Below are positions 47,373-55,660 of a stretch of 64,000 nt of DNA, one piece after another. The notes below the pieces were generated by a model. It saw nothing but the letters and a program-made list of their open reading frames with translations, did no database searches and was not told the origin of the DNA. This stretch comes from Lysobacterales bacterium (GTDB taxonomy: Bacteria; Pseudomonadota; Gammaproteobacteria; Xanthomonadales; Xanthomonadaceae): positions 124,001-188,000 of the forward strand of contig JADCRD010000002.1 in the NCBI GenBank assembly GCA_014946745.1, written 5' to 3'. Position numbers and translations under genes: made by a program. Numbering within the stretch: the first letter of the stretch is position 1; every line of letters begins with the position of its first letter.

Positions 47373-50276
47373 ATGAAGCTCAAGAACGAGCTCTCGCTCA
47401 GAATCAGGCAGGCACTCGTGCTCGGCCTGGCGGGTTCCACCACGCTGGCGGCGCCGACCTTCGCACAGAACGCCGACGAGGAGCAGGCCAAGACCCTCGA
47501 CTCCGTCGTCGTGACCGGTAGCCGCATCCGCCGGGTTGACGCCGAGACCGCGAGCCCGGTGTTCACCATCGATCGCCAGGCGATTGACCGCACGGGCTCA
47601 GCCACCATTGGCGATTTCCTGCAGGACATCCCGGCGATCTCCGGCGCCGCCACGAACCCGTCCGTGAACAACGGCGGTGGCGACGGTTCGGCCACGGTCT
47701 CGCTGCGCGGCCTGGGCGACTCGCGCACGCTGACCCTTCTGAACGGCCGCCGCATGGTCTATGCGGACATCAACTCGATTCCGATGGCGGCCATTGAGCG
47801 CGTCGAAATCCTGAAGGACGGCGCTTCGGCGGTGTACGGCACGGACGCGATCGGCGGCGTGGTCAACTTCATCCTCAAGCGCGATTTTGACGGCAGCGAG
47901 CTGTCGATCGGCTACGGCGAGTCCTCGCGGAGCGACGCCCAGCGCACCACCGCCAACTTCACCTATGGCTGGTCGGGTGAGCGCGGAAACATCCTGTTCA
48001 ACCTCAACTACAACGACCAGCAGGAAGTGCTCGCGGCCGACCGCGACTACTCCCGCGACGCCCTGACCCTGTACTCCGGCACCGTCACCGTGGGCGGCTC
48101 CAGCCGCACCACCACCGGTCGCTACAGCGTGCCGCGCACGTCCGCAGCAGCCAACGGCATCAACTGCCCGGGCACTGGCGCCAACGTCGCGCTGACCCGC
48201 CGCTCCGACCGCCCGGGTTCCGCCTGGTCCGACTTCCGCTGCTTCGACAACGCGACGGACCTGTTCAACTACCAGGCCGTGGGCAATCTGCAGCTGACTC
48301 CGCAGGAGCGCGCCGGCGTGTTCATCGCCAGCCGTTTCAACCTGACCGAAAGCGCCACTCTCTACTCCGACATCTACACCCAGAACACGCGCGCTTACGG
48401 CCAGATCGCGCCGCTGCCGTTCGACGCGCGCCCGGGTCAGGACGAAGTGACGATTTCCCCGCAGAGCGTGTTCTGGCCCTTCACTGGCCTGACCACGGGC
48501 CTGTCCGGCAATGACCTCCGCCTGCGCCTGTCGGCGATCGGCAACCGCCGCTTCTCGTTCCAGACCGATGTCAAACAGATCACCACCGGCGTGGAAGGCC
48601 TGATCGGCGACGGCCGCTGGGGTTACGACGTCGGCTTCACCTACGGCAAGCTTGAACAGGAAGGCCTGTCCACCGGCTATCTGTTCACGCCCGCCCTCGC
48701 CTCCGCGCTGGGACCGTCCTTCCGCGATTCCTCGGGGACGCTGCGCTGCGGCACGCCGGACAACATCGTTCCGAACTGCACGCCAGTCAACTTCTTCGGC
48801 CCGCTGACCAGCGCCTCCGACCAGGCCGCACTGGCGCGGATTTCCTCGCCCGCGCGCAACACCACCGACGCCGATCTGAAGAACTTCTACGGCACTGTCA
48901 GCGGCGATCTGTTCGAGCTGCCGGCGGGCCCGGTATCGACCGCCTTTGGTGTTGAGTACAGAGAAGAAGCCTTTGCCTTCGTGCCTGACTTCCTGGCCGT
49001 TGTCGACACCACCAACTACACCTGCCTGATCTCGTCAGAGGCCTGCACGACCTCCGCCATCGGCAGCTTCGACGTCAGCGAGCTGTACGGCGAAGCCCTG
49101 GTGCCACTGCTGTCCGACGCTCCGTTTGCTGAATCGCTGAGCGCCACCTTCGGCTTCCGCTGGTCCGACTACTCCACCTTCGGCAGCACCAGCAACTGGA
49201 AGCTTGGCCTTGAGTGGCGTCCGATGGGCGACGTTCTGGTACGCGGCACGGTGGCGGAGGTGTTCCGTGCGCCAACCATCGGCGATCTGTTCCAGGGTGA
49301 CTCTGCGTCCTCTGACAGCTTCTCCGACCCCTGCAACGGCTGGCGCGGTGCGCCTGCGGGCAGCCCGCAGCGACTGGCGTGTCAGAACGTCGCGACCGAC
49401 GGCAGCTTCAATCAGACCGACACCCAGCTCTCTGCCATCAAGGGTGGCAATGCAGCTCTGCAGCCTGAGCAGGGCAAGGTGTTTACCTACGGTGTTGTGT
49501 ACGACCCCAGCTGGCTGAGCGGCGCTTCGCTGTCGGTCGACCTCTGGCGCGTGTATCTGAACGACACCATTGGCACCGTCGGCACCCAGACCATCCTGAA
49601 CAACTGCTTCAACAATGGTTCGTTCTGCGACCTGTTCTCGCGCAACTCCCAGGGCGAGATCCTGCGTCTGTTCGATCGCAACGCCAATGTGGGTCGTACG
49701 GACACCAAGGGCGTCGACGTGGGCCTGAAGTACCGCCTCGACGACACCGGCATCGGCGACTTCCGCTTCTCGCTGGACACGACCTACACCTCGCAGTTCG
49801 ACGTGCAGACGATCGTGCTGGGTCAAGTGGTGGCGCGCTCCTTTCTGGCGGGCACGTTCCTGTCCTCGGCCAACGGCGGCCTCGGCAACTACAGCCGCGT
49901 ACGCTCGCTGGGCAGCATCGCTTGGAGCCTTGGCAACTTCGATGCGCAGTGGACGGGCCGTTACGTCAGCGGCTTCTCGGTCGGATCCATCTTCCCGAAC
50001 ACCCGTACCAATACGTGCGCGGATCTCGGCTTGGCGCTGGCACCGGGCGGCACTCCGGGATGCTTCTTCGAGCGCGGCAGCCAGACCTACCACAACTTCG
50101 TGTTCGGCTACAACATGGAGCCTTGGGGTACGAAGTTCCAGCTGGGCGTCGACAATGCTTTCGACAAGCAGCCGCCGATCATCTTCCAGAACAACTCGCT
50201 TAACGGCAACACGGATGAGCGCACGTTCGACACGATCGGCCGCTACTACTGGATGACGGCGACCGTGAGCTTCTGA
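47373..50276 (+). CDS. Large TonB-dependent receptor 1
   Basis: An outer-membrane active importer, 967 residues. The signal peptide ends AAPTFAQ (about 32). TonB-box-like LDSVVVTGSRIRR follows, then the plug: IGDFLQDIPAISGAATNPSV, SLRGLGDSRTLTLLNGRRMV, IPMAAIERVEILKDGASAVY, IGGVVNFILKRDF. The barrel ends with YYWMTATVSF. AAGGA lies 7-11 bases upstream of the ATG, and a 265-base leader has no obvious riboswitch. It belongs to the big receptor subfamily abundant in Xanthomonadales and Caulobacterales, often linked to plant polymers or peptides; the substrate is unknown. It converges with a sulfotransferase gene behind a strong terminator. Confidence 0.93.
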   Translation: MKLKNELSLRIRQALVLGLAGSTTLAAPTFAQNADEEQAKTLDSVVVTGSRIRRVDAETASPVFTIDRQAIDRTGSATIGDFLQDIPAISGAATNPSVNNGGGDGSATVSLRGLGDSRTLTLLNGRRMVYADINSIPMAAIERVEILKDGASAVYGTDAIGGVVNFILKRDFDGSELSIGYGESSRSDAQRTTANFTYGWSGERGNILFNLNYNDQQEVLAADRDYSRDALTLYSGTVTVGGSSRTTTGRYSVPRTSAAANGINCPGTGANVALTRRSDRPGSAWSDFRCFDNATDLFNYQAVGNLQLTPQERAGVFIASRFNLTESATLYSDIYTQNTRAYGQIAPLPFDARPGQDEVTISPQSVFWPFTGLTTGLSGNDLRLRLSAIGNRRFSFQTDVKQITTGVEGLIGDGRWGYDVGFTYGKLEQEGLSTGYLFTPALASALGPSFRDSSGTLRCGTPDNIVPNCTPVNFFGPLTSASDQAALARISSPARNTTDADLKNFYGTVSGDLFELPAGPVSTAFGVEYREEAFAFVPDFLAVVDTTNYTCLISSEACTTSAIGSFDVSELYGEALVPLLSDAPFAESLSATFGFRWSDYSTFGSTSNWKLGLEWRPMGDVLVRGTVAEVFRAPTIGDLFQGDSASSDSFSDPCNGWRGAPAGSPQRLACQNVATDGSFNQTDTQLSAIKGGNAALQPEQGKVFTYGVVYDPSWLSGASLSVDLWRVYLNDTIGTVGTQTILNNCFNNGSFCDLFSRNSQGEILRLFDRNANVGRTDTKGVDVGLKYRLDDTGIGDFRFSLDTTYTSQFDVQTIVLGQVVARSFLAGTFLSSANGGLGNYSRVRSLGSIAWSLGNFDAQWTGRYVSGFSVGSIFPNTRTNTCADLGLALAPGGTPGCFFERGSQTYHNFVFGYNMEPWGTKFQLGVDNAFDKQPPIIFQNNSLNGNTDERTFDTIGRYYWMTATVSF

Positions 50277-50303
50277 TCTACCAACTCGGCTGCGTACCAG
50301 CCA

Positions 50304-50334
50304 GGCCGCGCGGGCAACCGCGCGGCCTTTTCTT
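50304..50334 (+). terminator. Intrinsic terminator of receptor gene 1
   Basis: GGCCGCGCG (50304-50312) and CGCGCGGCC (50319-50327) form a perfect 9-bp stem, followed by TTTTCTTT, 27 bases after the stop codon. Confidence 0.9.
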
Positions 50335-50391
50335 TGGCCTGGTCAGCAACAGCAGCGGCAACGGCCGCAGAACGCGATGTCCTGCACGCAC

Positions 50392-52221
50392 TCAGTCGAG
50401 CCGATAGCCGAAGCGCTCGACCCACGGCCCCAGCACGTCCAGGACCTCACCCTCGAACCACGGGCGCCACTGCTGCCAGCGGCCGACCGCTCGACGGTTC
50501 ACCGGCTGCACGACCTGCGTGTAGCTGGGCGTGCTGATCACGCCGCGCTGCTTGGCGCGCTCGGTGAACGCGAGCAGCTCGTCTGTCCAGGGGAGCCCGA
50601 GGAATGCGAACAAGCGCTTGGACTCGGCCTCGACATCCGCCACCAGGGATTCGTAGCGCAGCACGTGCGTCGGCAGCGCAAGCTGGTCGCGGAACCCGTA
50701 GTAGGTGCGAAACACGCGGTCGTACATGCGGGCCGTGCTTGCGAGCGTCGCGAACGTCACGGCGAAAGCGGGCGCTCGAAAGTTCTGCATGAAGCAGGAC
50801 AAGACCACGTCGCAGGGATGGCGCAGGGCGAGCACGACCTGGAGATCCGGGAACAAGGCTGCAGCGAGCGGTAAGCGGATGAGGTACAGCGGGTTCTTGT
50901 CGACCGGTCGGCGCGCGCCGAGGTCGGGGCGCTGCCTATCGACATCAGCGAAGTAGCTGCGCCGGAATTCGGCGCGCTCTGGCGCCCCGAGTCTCGCAAG
51001 CGCTTGCGGATAGCCTCCCTGCTCGCGATTGAGCCGGGTCACCAGACGCTGCAGAAAGGGCTGCTCGTCGAAGGAGGCGAGATCGGAGTGCGCATCCAGC
51101 AGCTGTTCAAGAAGCGTGGTGCCCGAACGCGGAAAGCCAACAACGAACAGCGGATCACGGCGACCGTCTTCTGCGCCCTCGCGCGCGCCAACCGCGAAAT
51201 CCGGCACCGGCTTGTCGAGAGCGGCGAGCAAGCCGTCTTCGCGTGAGAGATTCGGATGCGCTGCAGTGACGGCCGCCTCGCGCTCGGCGTGGCCGCGTTC
51301 GAAGGTCTGCATCGCGGCCTCGGTGTCACCGAGGCTGGCGCAGACCTTGCCAAGCTCGAATCGCAGATGCGTGCGCAGGGCCGGATCACGCGGCGGGTCG
51401 GCAAGCACTGACTCGAACAGCGCGCGCGCTTGCGCGAGGTCTCCGCGCCGGGTCGCGAGGCGCGCATCCAGCTGCTGAAGCGCGCTCGCAACCTCAGGCC
51501 GAGCGCAGGCACGGTTCGCATCCACCCGGCTGCGGGTCTCAGCCGCCTGATCGAGGCGATTGGCGCGCTCATGGCAGGTGGCGAGTCCAATAAGCGCACT
51601 GGGCTCGCCGGGATCTTCTTTCAGAACCGCCGAAAACGCGCGTTCGGCATCCGCGTAGTGCGCGAGGTTCAGTTGGATCTCTGCGGCCTCCACCCTGAGC
51701 CCCAAGGGCAGACGCGAATCTCTGAGCTGGGCCAGGACGTCGGCAGCCGCCTCGGTCTCATCCAAGGCGTACAGGACGCGCGCGCGCAGCAGCAGAAATT
51801 CGGGGTCCAGAGGGGTTTGCTGCAGCGCGCGTTCGATGCAGACGCGCGCCTGCAGCGGCCGACCGTACGCGAGTTCGGCGCGGGCCAGCGCGAAGAACAG
51901 CGCGGCGCTGCGATCTCCGCGCTGAAACGCCTGCTGCAATGGCACGAGAGCCTCCTGTTCGCGCTCGAGCTCACACAGACAGTTGCCGAGGTTCGACCAG
52001 TGCTCCGGGACCTCAGGCTGTACCCGCACGAGCTGCTCGAACACGGGCAGGGCTTCGCTGGCGCGTCGTTGCGCACTCAAGGCAAGCGCCAGAACCAGGG
52101 TCCAGCCAGGGTCCGGGACAGGCACGAGCGCGCGTCGCGCGACCGCTTCCGCTTGTTCCGGAAGCCCGCTGGCGATGAGTTCAAGCGCCGCATCGGCCGC
52201 GGGGGAAAGCGCTAGGGTCAA
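50392..52221 (-). CDS. Tetratricopeptide-repeat sulfotransferase
   Basis: About 609 residues. The first ~340 form TPR-like repeats (EHWSNLGNCLCELEREQEAL, FALARAELAYGRPLQARVC, ADAERAFSAVLKEDPGEPSA). The C-terminal ~250 are a PAPS-dependent sulfotransferase: 5'-phosphosulfate loop FVVGFPRSGTTLLEQ (359-373) and 3'-phosphate site RHPCDVVLSCFMQNF from Arg467. Family members act on proteins, peptides or carbohydrates; no leader suggests export. Start is placed at TTG 52221, with GGAAG four bases upstream; the ATG at 52311 would overlap the divergent gene. It forms a divergent unit with an oxygenase gene and faces receptor 1. Confidence 0.88.
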   Translation of the reverse strand: MTLALSPAADAALELIASGLPEQAEAVARRALVPVPDPGWTLVLALALSAQRRASEALPVFEQLVRVQPEVPEHWSNLGNCLCELEREQEALVPLQQAFQRGDRSAALFFALARAELAYGRPLQARVCIERALQQTPLDPEFLLLRARVLYALDETEAAADVLAQLRDSRLPLGLRVEAAEIQLNLAHYADAERAFSAVLKEDPGEPSALIGLATCHERANRLDQAAETRSRVDANRACARPEVASALQQLDARLATRRGDLAQARALFESVLADPPRDPALRTHLRFELGKVCASLGDTEAAMQTFERGHAEREAAVTAAHPNLSREDGLLAALDKPVPDFAVGAREGAEDGRRDPLFVVGFPRSGTTLLEQLLDAHSDLASFDEQPFLQRLVTRLNREQGGYPQALARLGAPERAEFRRSYFADVDRQRPDLGARRPVDKNPLYLIRLPLAAALFPDLQVVLALRHPCDVVLSCFMQNFRAPAFAVTFATLASTARMYDRVFRTYYGFRDQLALPTHVLRYESLVADVEAESKRLFAFLGLPWTDELLAFTERAKQRGVISTPSYTQVVQPVNRRAVGRWQQWRPWFEGEVLDVLGPWVERFGYRLD

Positions 52222-52285
52222 GGTTCTTCCTTTGCTAAATTGCCCGGAGCGGCAACACGCCGAATCGTACTGGAAGCCTTCGCCG

Positions 52286-52894
52286 ATGGCCGCCGACTCC
52301 GCCCCCCGCATCCTGCCGACGTCGACGTCCTCGCGGGACGCACTCTCCCGCTGCGTCCAGGTCTTCGATGACGCACTGCCGGCCGCGTTCTGCTCACAGA
52401 TGGTCGAGTCGTTCGCGATGCTCTCGCGCTTTCAGGTCGAGAACGGGCGCAATCGGCAGAGTTGGCTGGGCGAGAGTGCCTGGACCGAGCTCGATGTGGG
52501 GCCGCTCTCGGACGCCGCCTTCCGGTCGCTGCTGCTCGACAACATCGCCCGCCACCTGCAGCGCTACAACGCGATGCTTGGCTTCACCTTGCCGGTGCCC
52601 TTCACCACGCGCACCAGCGAGCTGATCATCAAGCGCTATCGCCCCGGTGGCGAGGAGCGCTTCCAGCCGCATTTCGACTCGCTTGGTGCAGTGAGCAACC
52701 GCTATCTCGTCTGCCTGTGGTATCTCAACGATGTCGCTGAGGGCGGCGAGACTGCGTTCGTCGATCTCGACCTTGAGGTCAAGCCGCGCGCGGGACGCCT
52801 GCTGATGTTCCCGCCCTATTGGATGTACCAGCACGAAGGTCGCCCGCCGCTGTCGGGTGACAAGTACATCCTGTCCACCTACCTGCTTTTCTAG
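52286..52894 (+). CDS. 2-oxoglutarate/Fe(II) oxygenase, prolyl-4-hydroxylase type
   Basis: 202 residues. A double-stranded beta-helix dioxygenase. The metal triad is visible: HxD as H129-F-D131 in RFQPHFDSLG, distal H183 in MYQHEGRPPLSGDKY, and Lys193 as the probable 2-oxoglutarate anchor. NRYLVCLWYLNDVAEGGETA is the typical P4H core. It hydroxylates Pro or other residues in proteins or peptides in known families. It ends 11 bases before the fusion-protein gene, so the pair is one operon; only 64 bases separate its start from the divergent sulfotransferase start. Confidence 0.88.
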   Translation: MAADSAPRILPTSTSSRDALSRCVQVFDDALPAAFCSQMVESFAMLSRFQVENGRNRQSWLGESAWTELDVGPLSDAAFRSLLLDNIARHLQRYNAMLGFTLPVPFTTRTSELIIKRYRPGGEERFQPHFDSLGAVSNRYLVCLWYLNDVAEGGETAFVDLDLEVKPRAGRLLMFPPYWMYQHEGRPPLSGDKYILSTYLLF

Positions 52895-52905
52895 ATCGAG
52901 ACAAG

Positions 52906-54975
52906 ATGCCCCCTGCGCCTTTCTCCGCAGGCAGCGACCCTTCCGCTGCACTGAACGCACGTCTGCTCGCCGAACTGGCGCGCGAGATTTACGCCCTGTC
53001 TGGCGATCTTCGGGCCTTTGGGCCGGACGCGCAGGGCGCAGTGGAAACCCCGGAAGCGAGACTCGCGGCCTTGCTGGCTGAAGTGCGCAGCATGCGCAGC
53101 GCACTGGCGGCGGCGCGTCCGGCATGGCTGAGCCGGCAGCGCGACGCCGTGGGCGTGTCGGCAGAGACCCGCGAATTGAAGCTGCACATCGGCTGCGGCG
53201 GTCATGCGCTGCCAGGATGGATCAATCTGGATGTCCATCCCGCGCCGTTCTGCTGGAACGTGCTGTGGGGCTTGCCCTTCGCCGACGGCGCAGCAAGCCA
53301 TGTCTTCGTTTCGCACTTGCTTGAGCATCTGTTCTTCCCGGGCGAGGCGCTCGCCTTTCTTCGCGAACTGAAACGCACGCTGGGCCCCGGTGGACGGCTG
53401 CGCTTGATCGTGCCCGATGTCGCCGCGCTCATCGATGCCTACGTGCGCGAAGACCGCGCTTTCTTTGCCGCACGCGGCGCGCACTGGCCGGGCGCGCGCG
53501 GCGACGGCCCCTTGCTCGCGCAGTTTCTGAACTACGCGGGCGCCGGTCCCGAGCCGGGCTATTTCTTCGAGGCGCACAAGTTCGGCTACGACTTTGAAAC
53601 CCTTCGCGACCTGCTTGAGCGCGCCGGATTCAGCTCGGTCACCCGCAGCGCCTATATGCAAAGCGAGGATCCCGACCTGCGCGTGGATGAGGCCAGCGCA
53701 GTCGCCGGGGCCGGACATGCCGGTGCCAAGTACTCACTGTTCGTGGAGGCGCGCGTGGCGGGTTCGAGCGCCCAGGCCACGCGCGGAACGACCGACTCCG
53801 AACACGGCGATCTGGTGCAGGCCGCGCGCGCCGAAATGCAGGCGAAACGCCCGCGGGAGGCCGCTGCACTCCTGCAGGAGGCCCGCAGGCTGGCACCCGG
53901 CAACGCCCACCTTGCGCGCAGTCACGGCGTCGCACTGCTGGCGGCAGGCGATGAGGACGCAGCCGAACAGGCGCTGCGTGAGGCCCTGCGCCTCGATCCC
54001 GACCTGCCCGCAACGCACCTGCACTTGGGACGGCTGCTGGAGCGACGAGGACGCGCCTGGGACGCGGTGAGCGCTTACTTCCGCGCGATCACGAAAGCGC
54101 AGTCGCGCGAGCTGTGGTTGAACGAGGCCACGACTCCGACCTGGCTGCAGGCGGATGTGCTGCACGCCATGCAGCAGGTCCGCGAGCAGCGCGTTCCCCT
54201 GCTGATGGCGCTTCTGGAACCGCTCGAAGCCGAGCACGGAACAAAGGCGATGCTGCGCGTGCGTGCAGCGCTGTCCAACTACCTCGGCGTCGAACCACAC
54301 CCGCCTGCGGATCCACGCCAAGCCCCACGCTTCCTGCATGTCCCAGGGCTGCAAGCGCGGCCTTGGCTCGACAACACGCACGGCGAGCTGAGCAGCCGTC
54401 TGCAAGCGCACTTTCCATGCGCCCGCGAAGAGGCGCTTGACCTGCTTGAATCCCGCCTGGGACTGCAGCCCTTTCTGGAGGGGGCGGAGACGGTCGACCT
54501 CAGCCCCTATCTGGGAGGTGCCCAAGCCCGCTGGGACGCCCTGTTCTTCTATCGTCACGGTCTGGCGGTGCCAGCGGGCGCAGCCGCAGCACCCGGGACG
54601 TCCGCGTTCCTGAAAGATCTGCCCCTGGTCCGAATCCCCGGCCATGCCCCCGAGATTTGCTTTTCCGTGCTCGCGCCTGGCACGCACATCAAGCCGCATC
54701 ACGGCGTGACCAATGCGCGGGTCGTGGTTCATCTGGGCCTGGTGATTCCCGACGGATGCCGCTTGACCGTAGGCGGCGAAACGAGGCCATGGCGAGAAGG
54801 CGAGACCTGGGTCTTTGACGACACTTTCCTGCACGAGGCCATCAACGAAAGCGACGCGCCGCGAGTCATCCTGCTCATGGACGCATGGCACCCGGAGCTC
54901 GATGCCGCCGAACGCCAGGCGCTTACGTCGATCATTGAAGGCATCGGCGAGTTCCACCGGGGGCCCGGCGCCTGA
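52906..54975 (+). CDS. Methyltransferase-TPR-aspartyl/asparaginyl beta-hydroxylase fusion
   Basis: 689 residues with three modules. Residues about 90-280 are a class I SAM methyltransferase: LKLHIGCGGHALPGWINLDV (motif I, 91-110), HVFVSHLLEHLFFPGEALAF, LRELKRTLGPGGRLRLIVPD. Residues about 300-430 are TPR-like (EAARAEM-type helices; HLARSHGVALLAAGDEDAAE). Residues about 475-685 are an aspartyl beta-hydroxylase domain with IKPHHGVTNARVVVHLGLVI, FDDTFLHEAINESD and DAWHPEL; H598, H643 and R653 match the Fe and 2-oxoglutarate ligands of mammalian AspH. It follows the P4H gene after 11 bases. The target is unknown, but TPRs suggest a protein partner. The combination is unusual to me. Confidence 0.88.
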   Translation: MPPAPFSAGSDPSAALNARLLAELAREIYALSGDLRAFGPDAQGAVETPEARLAALLAEVRSMRSALAAARPAWLSRQRDAVGVSAETRELKLHIGCGGHALPGWINLDVHPAPFCWNVLWGLPFADGAASHVFVSHLLEHLFFPGEALAFLRELKRTLGPGGRLRLIVPDVAALIDAYVREDRAFFAARGAHWPGARGDGPLLAQFLNYAGAGPEPGYFFEAHKFGYDFETLRDLLERAGFSSVTRSAYMQSEDPDLRVDEASAVAGAGHAGAKYSLFVEARVAGSSAQATRGTTDSEHGDLVQAARAEMQAKRPREAAALLQEARRLAPGNAHLARSHGVALLAAGDEDAAEQALREALRLDPDLPATHLHLGRLLERRGRAWDAVSAYFRAITKAQSRELWLNEATTPTWLQADVLHAMQQVREQRVPLLMALLEPLEAEHGTKAMLRVRAALSNYLGVEPHPPADPRQAPRFLHVPGLQARPWLDNTHGELSSRLQAHFPCAREEALDLLESRLGLQPFLEGAETVDLSPYLGGAQARWDALFFYRHGLAVPAGAAAAPGTSAFLKDLPLVRIPGHAPEICFSVLAPGTHIKPHHGVTNARVVVHLGLVIPDGCRLTVGGETRPWREGETWVFDDTFLHEAINESDAPRVILLMDAWHPELDAAERQALTSIIEGIGEFHRGPGA

Positions 54976-55660
54976 TGAGGCTCCTGCGGCGCTCGATGAA
55001 TTCGCGCAGCCGCCGCGGGAACCCAGCACCGAGAGCCTTGCATTACGCGGATATCTGCGGGAATGCTGCAGTGGCCGGGGCAACACGGATGACGTTCATC
55101 CTGTCCCTGACAAGCGGTCGCAGGTTCCGCGCAGGTCCCGACACGGTATCGCCTGGCCAAGCGCAGGGCTTGCCCATGCGACGAGAGTCGTTCCAAAACC
55201 GGCTGCGAACGCGGGGCGCCTGATCCGACGCGTGGCGGACTTGTTCAGTCCGTCGTGGTGGCCCGGCGCTTCATCGCGAATGCCACAAGCCCGTATCCAT
55301 CGAGCGCGCGCCGCAGGGTCAATTCCCGCGCTGCGATGCGCGACTTGAGCGCGTTCAGGAAAATTCACAAAAAGTCATCTGTCCTAACGGAAGCCCGAAC
55401 AGCCCCTCGCGACTGCGGAAAGCCCCCCTGAGTCGCCGCCAACTGGTCGCCGGGCATACGATGTTGCAGTGCAGCTTGCGCTTGCGAGGCCGCAGCGGCG
55501 CGCATTGGTTCGCTCGCTTAGCGTGCAGTTTTGCACAGGCGATTAACGCTTTTATTAGATTCCAGCTGCGGCTAGTATGCGGCGGTCCGAGGATTGCCGA
55601 TGGATTCGGTCCCACCTCGTGGACGCCCGCATGTAACCAGCAAGATGCAGGAGATAGGAA
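54976..55660. other. Long leader or intergenic region before receptor gene 2
   Basis: 685 bases without a convincing gene. An 82-codon frame begins at 54975 but has no recognisable features. The last 150 bases are AT-richer; TTTTATTAGATTCCAG with TAGTAT at about 55574 could belong to a promoter 80-90 bases before the receptor start. No known riboswitch shape is recognised. Confidence 0.45.

Noticed and set aside
54975-55223. An 82-codon frame overlapping the stop of the hydroxylase fusion
   Set aside because: Basic, without ribosome site or hydrophobic segment. It is possible but unsupported as a gene or peptide precursor.
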